NCBI GenBank assembly: GCA_963740835.1
Contig: CAVUFH010000004.1
Coordinates: 62,001-126,000, forward strand
DNA: 64,000 bases
From: CAVUFH01 sp963740835
GTDB taxonomy: Bacteria; Actinomycetota; Acidimicrobiia; IMCC26256; PALSA-610
Reading direction: 5' to 3'
Under the pieces are notes generated by a model. The model was not told where the DNA came from. It made no database searches and saw only the letters and a program-made list of their open reading frames with translations. Positions 52,759 to 62,903 of this stretch are shown in pieces. Position 1 is the stretch's first letter, and each line of letters begins with the position of its first letter. The position numbers and the translations under genes are program-made.

Positions 52759-55648
52759 TCAGCGACGGGTCAGCTCGCGCCGCCGGAATCGCGACATGAG
52801 TGCACCGGCGAGGATCGCCCCCGCCGCGACGGCGAACGACATTCCGAACTGCCCGCCCGTAAAGGGCAAACCGGATCCGCCCGATCCCACTGCCGGTGCA
52901 TCGGCGTATCCGAAGTCAACGCCGGTGACGGACTGATCGGATGTGAGGACGACGTCGGCGACCGAGTCCGTGCCGCCGTCGAAGTCACCGGTGGCGACCA
53001 TCCCGTCCGGCACCGTCGCCGTGTCGATCGCGACCCGGTAGATTCCTGCGAGCAGGTTCGTGAATTCGTACGGACTGGACGTCGTGACCGACGCGATGGG
53101 GACATCATCGGAGGTTCCGAGCACGCCGTCCGGTCCCGCCCCGCTGAGTTGGACGACGACGCCGCCCAGATCGGGTTCGCCCGGGTCGAGGCGCCCGTTG
53201 CCGTCGAGGTCGTCGAACACGTGCCCGCTGATCGTCCGCGGGCCGGCGCCCGCGCTCGTCGGCAGCTCGATCGTCGTCGTGTTGTTGTCCGGTACGGGAT
53301 CGATCGTCGCGGCGTCGACCGACGCGGTGTTCGGCAGCGAGCCGGTGAAGTCGGGGGCGAGCGTGGCCGTGATCGTCGCGTCGACGGAGGCGCCGGACGC
53401 CAGTGCCGGGAACGTGCACGTCACCGTGCCGCTCGACTCCGTGCAGCCGGCCGATGCGCTCACGAACGTGAGCTCCGGATCGAGGACATCGGTGACCACG
53501 ATCTCACTGGCATCGTCCGGTCCGTTGTTCGCGACATTGACGGTGAACGTGACCGCCGCGCCGGCGACCGCGGTCGGTGCGGACTTGGCGATGACCAGAT
53601 CGGCGCTCGTTCCGATCGTCGTCGTCGCGATCGCGGTGTTGTCCGAAGGGTTCGGGTCGATCTCGGTCGCGCCGACGATCGCGGTGTTCGTGATCGTGCC
53701 GCCCGGCGCCGGCACCCGCATGAGGTCGACGCTGATGGTGATCGTCGCGGTCGCGCCCACAGGCAGGTCGCCGAGCGCACAACTCACGATGTTCGCGGAC
53801 GGTGAGCATCCCGCGGACCCGGTCGCGAACACGGTCCCCGGGGGCAAGTCGTCGACGACGGTGACTCCGGTCGCGCGCACCGGTCCGGCGTTGGTGACGC
53901 TGAGCGCGTACGTGAGTCGGCCGGCGGCCGCGACCGGATCCGGGCTGTCGTCCTTCGTGATCGACAGGTCCGCCGCGCCGGCGACCGTCGTCGTCGCAGT
54001 CGATTGGTTGTTGGCGCGGTCCGGATCAGGAGTGATCGACGCGACGGTCGCGGTATTGGTGATCATCCCGACCGCGTCCGCGAGGACGTCGACGGTGAAG
54101 GTGATGGTCGCGGTCTCGGTTGGTTCGAGTCCGGGATGCGTACAAGTGAGCGTGGTCGACGAGATGGTGCAGCCCCCCGGCGCGGGACCGGGCACCACCC
54201 CGGCCGGGAGCGGGTCCGTGACCGTGAGGTTCGGCGCGAACGACGGCCCGGCGTTGGTCACCACGAACGTGTAGGTGAGCGCGGCGCCGGGGTCCACCGG
54301 ATCGGGCGCGTCGACCTTGGTGATCGAGACATCGGCGCTCGACGCGATCGCGGTGTCCTCGGTGGCGGTGTTGTTGCCCGGGTTCGGGTCGGTCGTGGTC
54401 GCGGTCACGGTGGCGGTGTCGGACGTCGACGTCCCCGCGCCGAGTTGCGTGTCCGTTCGGGACGCGATCGTGAGCGTCTGCGACGCGCCGGTCGCGAGCC
54501 CGCCGACCGTGCACATGACATCGGTCGCGGATGCCGCGCAACCCGCCGACGCAGTTACGAACGTCGTGCCGTCGGGGATCGAGTCGGTCACGAGCACGCC
54601 GATCGCGTCGGATGGCCCCGCGTTCGTGACCGTCAGCGTGTACGTGACGACGTTCCCGGCGAAGACCGGATCGGGGCTGTCGACCTTGGCGATCGAGAGG
54701 TCGGCGCTCGGCGCCGCCGCCACCGTCGTCGTCGCGCTGGCGGTGTTGTTCGTCGCGTTCGGATCGGGCTCCGTTCGACTCACTGTCGCCGAGTTGGTGA
54801 GCGCGGTCCCCGGCGCCGTAGCCGGGTCGACGGTGGTGTCGATCATCAGTGGGAGCGCACCCCCCGGCGCGATCGTGCCGAGGGCGCACGTCAGTGTCGT
54901 GGTGCCGGTGCACGGTGGCGTCGCGCTCACGAACGTCACGCCCGGCGGCAGCGTGTCGGTCACAGTGACGTTGGTTGCGGTCGAGGGCCCGAGGTTGGAA
55001 GCGTTCAGCGTGTAGGTGAGCGTGTCGCCCGCGGCGACCGGATCCGGCGCGTCGCTCTTCGTGAGCGCGACATCCGCTCGCGGCCCGAGGCTTGTTGGCT
55101 CGCGTGATCGTGTTGCTCGACGGGATCCGGATCAGTCCTCGACCGAACGCAACCGTCACGGTGTTGCTGATCTGTCCGCGCTGTGCCGGGTCGACGTTCA
55201 CGACGAGCTGCACCGACGGCGGCGTCGCCGGGAACGCGGGGATGTCAGCGAACGCGCACGTCACGGTCTGACCGACTGCGGTGCATCCGGCGGGCAACGT
55301 CCCGACGGTGACACCAGAGGGCAGCGGGTCGACGACCTGGACGCCGGTCGCGGTCGACGGACCGAGGTTGTCGACGGAGATCGTGTACGTCAGCGTGCTG
55401 CCCGGGATCACCGGGTCCGGGCTGTCCTGCTTGCCGACGACGAGGTCGGCGACGTCACCTGGCGCGGCCGCGGCGCGAGATGTCGCGAGCAGCACCGGCA
55501 CCAGCGTCACCGCGACGAGGAGCGCCAGTACGAGGGGCGCCAGCACGAGGGGCGCCAGCGCGAGTGGCGAGGGAACGAAGAGGAGCGCGAACCGTGGGGC
55601 CCGCGCGGTCCCGCCGGATTGGCTGCGGTCGCGCTGCCCAGCCGGCAT
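52759..55648 (-). CDS. DUF11-repeat surface protein with LPFTG anchor (frameshifted)
   Basis: About 962 residues. A long hydrophobic signal segment ending SRAAAA is followed by six DUF11-type immunoglobulin-like repeats, each opening with a version of DLSITKDDSPDPV and carrying VTNAGP. An SdrD/CnaB-like domain (SGHVFDDLDGNGRLDPGE) and a sorting signal LPFTG, hydrophobic span and RFRRREL follow. One extra base near 55078-55085 splits the first repeat from the rest. It is cell-wall attached and probably adhesive or structural. It is divergent from the SRPBCC gene across 89 bases. Confidence 0.85.
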
Positions 55649-55730
55649 TGCGCGCGGATGGTACGGCGATCGCGGCCGGTCCGCACCGGTTCGACGGGCG
55701 CGACCATCCCGGGCCACCGGCTGTTAATGT

Positions 55731-55746
55731 GCAACCCATGAGTTGC
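55731..55746. promoter_or_regulatory. ArsR-type operator over the SRPBCC start codon
   Basis: GCAACCCATGAGTTGC, a palindrome with one mismatched pair, contains the ATG of the SRPBCC gene (55738). A GTTAAT element at 55723-55728 could be the -10 box of a leaderless transcript. The same sequence lies in the clpP promoter. Position at the head of its own operon suggests autoregulation by the ArsR protein. Confidence 0.7.
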
Positions 55747-56091
55747 GACCACGCCCCCACCGTCCACCGCACCGTCGACCTCCCTGCGCCCCTCGACGCG
55801 GTCTGGACCGCGATCGTCGCCGGCAACTGGCTCGGCGCCGAGGTCGAGATCGACGCTCGGCCCGGCGGCGCGCTGCGCGTCGACAGTCGCGTCGGTGTCG
55901 TCGAGGCCGCGGAACCCGGCCGCAGCCTCTCCTTCTGGTGGACGAGGCCGAACACCGACGAGCCCGCCTCGCGGGTCGACGTCGAGATCGAGCGCGTCGG
56001 CGACATCACCCGGCTCTGGGTGCGCGAGGTCCAGCTCGACCTCGACATCGCCGTAATGCTCCGGCCCCCGAGCGCGCTCGCCCGTGCCTGA
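55738..56091 (+). CDS. SRPBCC (AHSA1/START-like) domain protein
   Basis: A 117-residue helix-grip fold. Recognisable elements are VHRTVDLPAPLDAVWTAI at the start, GGALRVDS, and VGVVEAAEPGRSLSFWW. The fold binds hydrophobic ligands in a deep cavity. The gene overlaps an ArsR regulator by eight bases; such SRPBCC-ArsR pairs are common in actinobacteria, and the SRPBCC part may bind or modify the inducing ligand. Function otherwise unknown. Confidence 0.82.
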   Translation: MSCDHAPTVHRTVDLPAPLDAVWTAIVAGNWLGAEVEIDARPGGALRVDSRVGVVEAAEPGRSLSFWWTRPNTDEPASRVDVEIERVGDITRLWVREVQLDLDIAVMLRPPSALARA

Positions 56092-56395
56092 CGCCGGTCC
56101 CGTCTTCGTCGCGCTCTCCGATCAGACCCGCCGTTCGATCGTCGAGCAGCTCGGCGCGCAACCGGCGTCCGCGAGCGACCTCGCCGGCTTCGTCCCGGTC
56201 AGCCGGCAGGCGGTGGTGAAGCACCTTGCCGTGCTCGAGGACGCGGGGCTGGTCCGGGGCACGCGTGACGGCCGCCGGGTCGTCTACGAGCTGACGCCCG
56301 AGCCGTTCGAAGATGCCGCGCGCTGGATGTCGGAGGTCGGCGCCGCGTGGGACCATCGTCTCGCCACGCTCGCCCGCGGTCTCGAGCGCAGCTGA
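56084..56395 (+). CDS. ArsR-family winged-helix repressor
   Basis: 103 residues from GTG 56084. The winged helix is clear: FVALSDQTRRSIVEQLG, ASDLAGFVPVSRQAVVKHLAVLEDAGLV, GRRVVYELTP. No cysteine metal site is visible, so it is not a classical metal sensor; it belongs to the SRPBCC-linked ArsR group. It is translationally coupled to the SRPBCC gene. It is the obvious candidate to bind the palindromes at 55731 and 51141. Confidence 0.9.
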   Translation: MPDAGPVFVALSDQTRRSIVEQLGAQPASASDLAGFVPVSRQAVVKHLAVLEDAGLVRGTRDGRRVVYELTPEPFEDAARWMSEVGAAWDHRLATLARGLERS

Positions 56396-56452
56396 CGGGC
56401 CGCCCGCCCACGCGAGTACGGTGCGGCCCGCATTGGCAACGGAGGAAGAACG

Positions 56453-56653
56453 ATGGGCTTTCGGGTCGAGGTCGATTACGACAAGTGCGAGTCGAATGCG
56501 CTCTGCATGGCGGCTGCGCCCGAGGTGTTCGAAGTGCGGGACGACGACTTCCTGTACGTGCTCGACGAGCACCCGCCGGAAGCCCTGCGCGAGAAGTGCC
56601 TCGAGGCGGCGCGGGTCTGCCCGAAGCAGGCGATCACGATCGTCGACGAGTAA
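56453..56653 (+). CDS. Single-cluster [3Fe-4S]-type ferredoxin
   Basis: 66 residues. The cluster cysteines are in DYDKCESNALCMAAAPEVF (C-x5-C) and later VCPKQA, with a non-cysteine residue at one of the four usual positions, as in P450-partner [3Fe-4S] ferredoxins. A strong GGAGG ribosome site precedes ATG 56453. It lies four bases before an SDR gene. It could pass electrons to the CYP142-like P450, although the two genes are far apart. Confidence 0.88.
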   Translation: MGFRVEVDYDKCESNALCMAAAPEVFEVRDDDFLYVLDEHPPEALREKCLEAARVCPKQAITIVDE

Positions 56654-56656
56654 CGG

Positions 56657-57451
56657 ATGGCGGACCTGGCGGGAGCGGCCGCGCTCGTCACCGGTGGCGG
56701 GAGCGGTATCGGTCTCGGGAGCGCGAAGCGGCTCGCCGCCGACGGCGCCCACGTCACGATCGCGGGGCGCACCGAGGCCCGGCTCGTCGACGCGGTCGCG
56801 GAGATCGCGGCGCAGGCCGCGCCGGGTGTCACGGTCCGGCACGCGGTGTGTGACGTCACCGTCGAAGCCGACGTGCGTGCGGCGGTCGCCCGCGCCACTG
56901 AACCGACGGGCGCGCTGGACGTGCTGTTCGCGTGCGCGGGCGGGTCGCGGCACCTCGGCCCGATCGTCGACGCGGATCTCGACGCGTGGAAGGCGACGCT
57001 CGACCTCAACGTGGTCGGGACGTTTCTTTCGATCAAGCACGCGGGCACGCAGATGGTCGCGAACGGTGGCGGATCGATCGTCGCGATGTCGTCCATCGCG
57101 GGCCACTCGACCCACCGCCTGATGAGCGCGTATTGCGTCGGCAAGGCCGGCATCGAGATGCTCGTGAAAGTCGCGGCTGACGAGTTGGGCGAGCACGGTG
57201 TCCGCGTGAACGCAGTGCAGCCCGGGCTCGTCGACACGGAGCTCGTGGGCTTCATCACTGCGGGCGGGAAGCTCCTCGCCGACTACCTCGACCAGATGCC
57301 GGTCGCGCGCGTCGGGACGGTCGATGACATCGCCGCGGTCGTCGCGTTCCTCGCGGGACCCGAGTCGAGCTGGGTCACCGGCCAGATGATCGGCATCGAC
57401 GGTGGTCACCAGCTCCGCCGCGGCCCCCGCTACGACCTCCTGTTCGAGTGA
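56657..57451 (+). CDS. Short-chain dehydrogenase/reductase
   Basis: A 264-residue classical SDR with TGGGSGIG at 12-19, S145, Y159 and K163 (YCVGK), and a C-terminal WVTGQMIGIDGGHQLRRG. The residues after strand two (AGRTEAR) suggest NADP use. It directly follows the ferredoxin gene and precedes an acyl-CoA dehydrogenase, consistent with a lipid or steroid catabolic unit. Substrate unknown. Confidence 0.88.
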   Translation: MADLAGAAALVTGGGSGIGLGSAKRLAADGAHVTIAGRTEARLVDAVAEIAAQAAPGVTVRHAVCDVTVEADVRAAVARATEPTGALDVLFACAGGSRHLGPIVDADLDAWKATLDLNVVGTFLSIKHAGTQMVANGGGSIVAMSSIAGHSTHRLMSAYCVGKAGIEMLVKVAADELGEHGVRVNAVQPGLVDTELVGFITAGGKLLADYLDQMPVARVGTVDDIAAVVAFLAGPESSWVTGQMIGIDGGHQLRRGPRYDLLFE

Positions 57452-57567
57452 CAACATCGTGCACCGACGTCAGCGACGCGGCGAGCGTAGCGAGCTCGCC
57501 GGAGTCCTGAGCGTCCCGTAGGGCGCCGACGGGTTCGTCCGGGGCCGAGTGAAGGCGACAGAGAGAT

Positions 57568-58788
57568 ATGGACTTCGACGAGTCGGACGAAGAGGAGGCG
57601 TTCCGCGCCGAAGCGCGCGCGTGGTTGCAGTCGCACGCGAAGCCGCGCAAGGTGGGCGCCGATCCCGAGCACTTCCACCTCTCGGGCGACCCGACACCCG
57701 AAGCCGAGGCGGCACACGTCCAGGGATGCAAGGAGTGGCAGCGCACGCTCTATGACGCGGGCTGGGCCGGCATCACCTGGCCCAAGGATGCAGGCGGTCG
57801 GGGCGGCCCTGGCTGGCAGCAACGCATCTTCAACGAGGAGCAGTCGCGCTTCGATGTCGCGGTCGGCGTGTTCGCCGTCGGCATCGGGATGGCGGGGCCG
57901 ACGATCATCAGCTGCGGCACCGAGGAGCAGCAGAACCGCTTCCTGCCCGCGATGCTGAAGGGCGAGCAGATCTGGTGCCAGCTGTTCTCCGAACCCGGTG
58001 CGGGCTCGGACCTCGCCGGGCTCCGCACCCGCGCCGACCGTGACGGCGACGAGTGGGTCGTGAACGGTCAGAAGGTCTGGACGTCGGGCGCGCACTACAG
58101 CGACTGGGGACTGCTGCTCGCACGCACGAACCCCGACGTGCCCAAGCACCGCGGCATCACCGCGTTCCTCGTGGACATGCGCACCACCGGCATCGACGTG
58201 CGGCCGCTGCGGCAGATCACCGGTGTTGCGCACTTCAACGAGGTGTTCTTCACCGACGTGCGCGTGCCGGACGCGTGCCGGTTGGGCGAGACCGGCGACG
58301 GTTGGCGCGTCGCGAACACCATGTTGTCGAACGAGCGGGCGCTCATCGGCGGCGGCGGCCGGATCAGCTTCAAGGAGATCGCCGCGCTCGCGCGCACGTG
58401 CGGGGTGGGAGAGGATCCGGTGCTGCGGCAGGAGCTCGCGCAGAGCTACACGCGCATGCAGCTGATCAAATGGCTCGGCTGGCGGGCGCGCAGCCGCAAG
58501 GACCAAGGGCTCGGCCCCGAAGCATCGGTGTTGAAGCTGGCCGCGTCACGCCGACAAGAGCTGGACGGCGCGCTGGTCGTCGCGCTGCAGGGCACCGCGG
58601 GGTTGTTGCATGCCGACGACGCGGTGAACGGCGGCTACTGGCAGAACATGTTCCTGAGTCAGTGGAGCAGTCGCCTCGGCGGCGGTACCGAACAGGTGCA
58701 GCGCAACGTCATCGGTGAGCGCGTCCTCGGACTCCCGTCGGACGTGCGCGTCGACAAGACGCTGCCGTTCCGCGAGCTGCCGCGGTAG
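57568..58788 (+). CDS. Acyl-CoA dehydrogenase
   Basis: 406 residues with the three-domain ACAD fold: an N-terminal helical domain, a central beta domain (WCQLFSEPGAGSDLAGLRTRA, WVVNGQKVWTSGAHYSDWGLLLARTN) and a C-terminal helical domain ending SRLGGGTEQVQRNVIGERVLGLP. It introduces a 2,3 double bond into an acyl-CoA using FAD. The type resembles actinobacterial FadE proteins that act on branched or steroid side-chain CoAs, often as heterodimers; no partner FadE is adjacent. Confidence 0.93.
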   Translation: MDFDESDEEEAFRAEARAWLQSHAKPRKVGADPEHFHLSGDPTPEAEAAHVQGCKEWQRTLYDAGWAGITWPKDAGGRGGPGWQQRIFNEEQSRFDVAVGVFAVGIGMAGPTIISCGTEEQQNRFLPAMLKGEQIWCQLFSEPGAGSDLAGLRTRADRDGDEWVVNGQKVWTSGAHYSDWGLLLARTNPDVPKHRGITAFLVDMRTTGIDVRPLRQITGVAHFNEVFFTDVRVPDACRLGETGDGWRVANTMLSNERALIGGGGRISFKEIAALARTCGVGEDPVLRQELAQSYTRMQLIKWLGWRARSRKDQGLGPEASVLKLAASRRQELDGALVVALQGTAGLLHADDAVNGGYWQNMFLSQWSSRLGGGTEQVQRNVIGERVLGLPSDVRVDKTLPFRELPR

Positions 58789-58804
58789 CTGTCGACTGCG
58801 GCCG

Positions 58805-59212
58805 TCAGGGCTGACGTGACTCGACGATGCGATCGGTCGCGGCCTGCTGCTCGTAGATGAGACGGGCCAGCCAGAACCGCAGGAACTGCGCGAGCGAGTA
58901 GCGCAGGAAGATCGCGGCGCCGACGATCGTCACCGTCACGCCGGTGAGCGCGATGAGGACCGCGTCGCGTTGCGTCGCCGGACCCTCGGTGTTGTACGCG
59001 GCCTTGGCACCGTGCGACTGGAAGTACGCGATGATCGCGAGCGCGACGCCGAGCACCATGAGCGCGCCGCCGATGAACATCCAGAGGCGCTCGCGGCCGG
59101 CCTTCGGATCCTTCAGTCGCATGTCGGCGACGTCCGCACGAAAGCGGGCCACGCGGTCCTCGCCAGTTGCCGGCGTCGATCCGGACTGGGCGTGCTCCTG
59201 CGTCTGACTCAT
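58805..59212 (-). CDS. Small two-span membrane protein
   Basis: 135 residues. A charged N-terminal half (RVARFRADVADMRLKDPKAGRERLW) precedes two hydrophobic spans (FIGGALMVLGVALAIIAYF and AVLIALTGVTVTIVGAAIFL), with a C-terminal amphipathic end. No family is recognised. It follows the ABC ATPase livF on the same strand by seven bases, so it may be expressed with the importer. Confidence 0.65.
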   Translation of the reverse strand: MSQTQEHAQSGSTPATGEDRVARFRADVADMRLKDPKAGRERLWMFIGGALMVLGVALAIIAYFQSHGAKAAYNTEGPATQRDAVLIALTGVTVTIVGAAIFLRYSLAQFLRFWLARLIYEQQAATDRIVESRQP

Positions 59213-59219
59213 GGTCTCC

Positions 59220-60002
59220 CTACCGTACCGACTTGCCGTTGGACGTGCTCGTGGCCGGGCCGACGGCGGCGTCGACGCTGCCCAGGTACGCAGTCGACAG
59301 TTGCTCGGCGAGCTCCGCCGGCGTACCGATCGAGGTGATCTCGCCGTGCACCATGATCACGGCTTGGTCGGCGACGCCCAGGACCGTCTGCGCGAATTGT
59401 TCGACGACGAGGATGGACACGCCTTCGCGAGCCACGTTCGCAACGACTTCGTAGAGCTCTTCGATGATGATCGGCGCCAAGCCCATCGACAGCTCGTCGA
59501 GGAGGAGCAGCGCGGGATCGGTGGCGAGTCCGCGGGTCATCGCCAGCATCTGTTGCTCGCCGCCCGAGAGTGTGCCCGCGAGCTGGCTGCGCCGCTCGGA
59601 CAGTCGCGGGAAGCGCGCGTACGCGATTTCCTCGATCTCGCGCAACGACCGACCGGTGAACGTGCACATGCGCAGGTTCTCGCGGACGGTGAGGTTCGGG
59701 AAGATGCCCTTGCCCTCGGGCACGAGGCACATTCCCGCGCGGGCGAGCTCGTCGGGACGGGCGCCGTTGACCCGCCGGCCCGCGACGTAGAGGTCGCCGG
59801 CGGTCGGTGCCATCAGTCCGCACGCGACTTTCAACGTGGTCGACTTCCCGGCGCCGTTCGGGCCGAGGATCGCGAGCACCTTGCCGGCCGGAACGACGAG
59901 GTCGACGCCGTGGACGACTTCGATGCGGCCGTAGGCGGCCTTGATGCCGCGCAGCTCGAGCAGCGGCGTCTCGACATCGGTGACGGGCGGGACGGCGGTC
60001 AC
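59220..60002 (-). CDS. livF: Branched-chain amino acid-type ABC transporter ATP-binding protein
   Basis: 260 residues from GTG 60002. Walker A is GPNGAGKST, the signature LSGGEQQMLAM and Walker B LLLLDELSMGLAP, all of LivF type. It energises the importer with LivG. GTG overlaps the livG stop (GTGA). In actinobacteria such Liv systems also carry non-amino-acid ligands such as urea, amides or aromatic acids, so the cargo is open. Confidence 0.92.
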   Translation of the reverse strand: MTAVPPVTDVETPLLELRGIKAAYGRIEVVHGVDLVVPAGKVLAILGPNGAGKSTTLKVACGLMAPTAGDLYVAGRRVNGARPDELARAGMCLVPEGKGIFPNLTVRENLRMCTFTGRSLREIEEIAYARFPRLSERRSQLAGTLSGGEQQMLAMTRGLATDPALLLLDELSMGLAPIIIEELYEVVANVAREGVSILVVEQFAQTVLGVADQAVIMVHGEITSIGTPAELAEQLSTAYLGSVDAAVGPATSTSNGKSVR

Positions 60003-60718
60003 GACACCTCCAAGCTGCCGCCGAGATAGGCGGCGAGCACGGCTTCGTCGGTGCGGATCCTCTGTGCGTCGCCCGCCGCGATGATGCGTCCGAAGTCGAG
60101 CACGTGGATGAGGTCGCACACCTCCATGACGAGGTGCACGTCGTGCTCGACCAGCAGCACCGCGATGCCTTCGCTCGCGAGCGACCGCAGCAGCGCGCCG
60201 AGTTGATCCGATTCCTGCTCGTCGAGGCCGGACGCGGGCTCGTCGAGCAACAGCACCCGGGGTCGCGTCGCGAGCGCGCGTGCGATCTCCACCAACCGGG
60301 CCTGCCCGGTCGGCAGCTCGTCGACGCGGTCGTCGATGCGGTCGCCGAGCCCGACGCGCTCGATGATCTCCGTGACCTGGTCGCCACGCGCGTAGTCCTT
60401 GCGGACCTCACCGGCGACCATCACGTTCTCTCGCACCGTCAGCAGCGCAAAGAGCTCGAGCCGCTGGAACGTGCGGGCCATGCCGAGCCGGGCCCGCTTG
60501 TACGGCGCGAGCGAGTTGATCTCGCGGCGGTCGAGCCGGACGGTGCCGGAGGACGGGTTCAGCAGACCGCACACCGCGTTGAACAGCGTGGTCTTGCCTG
60601 CGCCGTTGGGACCGATGAGGCCCGTGACGAGGCCGGCATCGGCGTCGATGTCGACGTCGTCGAGCGCGAGGTGGCCACCGAAGCGCACGGTCAGCCCGCG
60701 GGCCTCGAGCAATGCCAT
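59999..60718 (-). CDS. livG: Branched-chain amino acid-type ABC transporter ATP-binding protein
   Basis: 239 residues. Walker A GPNGAGKTTLFN, Walker B LLLDEPASGLD, H-loop LVEHDVHLVMEVCD; the signature is the variant LPTGQARLVEI in place of LSGGQ. It is the LivG-type partner of LivF and follows the fused permease gene, whose stop lies three bases upstream. Confidence 0.92.
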   Translation of the reverse strand: MALLEARGLTVRFGGHLALDDVDIDADAGLVTGLIGPNGAGKTTLFNAVCGLLNPSSGTVRLDRREINSLAPYKRARLGMARTFQRLELFALLTVRENVMVAGEVRKDYARGDQVTEIIERVGLGDRIDDRVDELPTGQARLVEIARALATRPRVLLLDEPASGLDEQESDQLGALLRSLASEGIAVLLVEHDVHLVMEVCDLIHVLDFGRIIAAGDAQRIRTDEAVLAAYLGGSLEVS

Positions 60719-60720
60719 GG

Positions 60721-62903
60721 TCAGCGCACCTCGGCGAGCCCGAGGCGCTCGTCGAGCTCCTGAACGTCTTCCGGGGTGAACGCGCGATCGATGCCGACCC
60801 ACTCGAGTGGGACGTCTGCGAACGCGACACCGGCCTCGACCTCGAGCTCCGCGTCCGGCTGGGCGCGCACCGCGGCGATCTGCGTGAACGCGATCAGCGC
60901 GATCACGCCTCCGATCACGAACCACCACGCGCCGATGTCGGTGACGAGCACTATCGCGTACAGCGCCGCGACGACCACGAGGAACGTCCCGAAGACGACC
61001 TTGCGCTTGGGGAGTGGGTCGAACGCTTCGCGGATGTCGGCGACGGCGCCGTTCGGGTTGCGGCCGAGACCGATGCCCATCAGGCCGGGCGTGACCGCGG
61101 CCAGGTTCGGGAACCAGCTGACGTTGCGCAGGATCGGCCAGGTCGGCATGGCGACGAGTGTCGCGAGGCTGATGCCGGCGAAGAGCGGCCCGCCGATGCG
61201 CGCGATGCCGCCGACGACGCCGACCATGAACACAGGCAACCCGGCCGCGAACTGCCAGTCCTGCGGATTCGTGCTGCGCTGCAACCCGCCGATCAAGGCG
61301 CCGCCGATGCCGGCGATGCCCGCGGAGATCGAGAAGACCGCGAGCTTCGTGAACGTGAGGTTCATCCCGACCGTGGCGCACACGGCGGGGGAGTCCTTCA
61401 TCGCGAGCAAACGCCGGCCGAACGCACCGCGGCGCAGCCATGCGACGAAGATCGCGAGCAGCGCGAACGTGGTGGCGAGCAACATGAGCTGCCGGTACTC
61501 GGTGTCGAACTGGTAGCCGAACAGCTTCAGCCGGTCGACGGTGAGCGACCCGGTGCCGAAGATCGAGATCTTCACATCGGAGAACGGCAGGTTGAATGGT
61601 GGCAGCCCGAAGATCCACCGTTCGAGGAACACCGCGAACGCGGCGGTGGCCAGCGCGAGATAGATGCCGGAGAGCCGCAAGGTCGGGAGCGCGATGAGTG
61701 CACCGACGGTCGCGGTGAGGACGAACGCCCAGAAGATGCCGAGGGGCGTGCCGCCGACACCGAGGTGCGCCATCGTGATCGCGCCGAGCCCGGCGAGACT
61801 CCACTGCGCGAGTGACACCTGTCCGGCGAGGCCGATGAGCGGCACCATCGAAAGCGCGACGATGCCGATACCGAACAACCGCGCCATCGTGACGGTGTTC
61901 GAGCGGGTCAGCAACGGGATGGCGAGGGCGGTACCGCCGACGATGACCGCGCTGAAGATGAACGTGCCGCGCATCGTCGGCATCGGGATGATCTCACGCG
62001 TGCGGGCGATGCCCTGGGCGCGGAGCCGGGAGCTCGGGAGGATGAGCAGGACGATGAACAGCACGATCACCGGTACGGCCGACACGAACGTCGAGTCGAA
62101 GTACTGGTTGTTCTTCACGACCAAGTACCCCTGCAGGTAGCCCGACAGCAGGCCCAGCATGAGCGCCCCGACGAACGTGTACGGGAGGCTGCGCAGCCTC
62201 CCGATCATGGCCGCGGCGTAGGCGTTGACGATGAGCAACGCCATCGGCGTGGACGCGAGGTCGATGGTGCCGACGAACAGGATGCCGCTCAGCGCGGCGA
62301 GGGAACATCCGATCGCCCACGCGAGCATCGAGGACCGGTCGGGGCGAGCGCCGTGCAACGCCGCGAGAGGGCGGTCATCGACAGCGGCACGCATCGCGAT
62401 CCCCGCCGCGTGTGGTACAGCAGGTAGCGCAGGCCGATCGCCACGAGGATCGCGACGACGATCGTGATCAGTTCGTGGCGCGTGATGGGGACGTCGCCGA
62501 TGAAGTACGGCCGCGTCGTGTTGAAGAACTTCGTCGCGTTGTGCGCTTCGGTCGGGCTCCAGATCCAGTTCGCGATGCCGATCATCGAGAACAGCAGCGA
62601 CACGGTCACGACGAGCTTCACCGTTTCGGTCGTTCCCTGTAAGCCGCGGAAGATCGCGACCTCCAAGAACGCGCCGAACAGTGGCCCGAGGACGAGCAGC
62701 ACGATCGCGATCGAGATCGGCGCGGGCCAGTTCCAGTCGAACCGCAGCTGCCAGTACGCGAACGCGCCCAACATGCCGATGGCGCCGTGCGCGAAGTTGA
62801 ACACGCCCGTCGTCGTGTACGTCAGCACGAGTCCGCTGGCGGCGACCGCGAGGATCGCCGCGAGGGAGAGGCCGGTGATCGTGTAGCTCAGGAACTCCGT
62901 CAC
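60721..62903 (-). CDS. Fused LivH-LivM ABC permease (frameshifted)
   Basis: About 727 residues from GTG 62903. The LivH half carries LVLTYTTTGVFNFAHGAIGMLGAFAYW and, after the frame break, GIAMRAAVDDRPLAALHGA. The LivM half carries LIGLAGQVSLAQWSLAGLGA, LRLSGIYLALATAAFAVF and AGIAGIGGALIGGLQ, followed by two further spans and an acidic cytosolic tail. One base is missing in the C run at 62401-62404 on the plus strand. A joined LivH-LivM permease is known in actinobacteria. It forms the membrane channel for the LivF/LivG importer. Confidence 0.88.

Noticed and set aside
57452..57567. Possible small gene or RNA between the SDR and the acyl-CoA dehydrogenase
   Set aside because: 116 bases with short GC-rich inverted words but no ribosome-site-linked frame and no tRNA-like cloverleaf; probably leader sequence.
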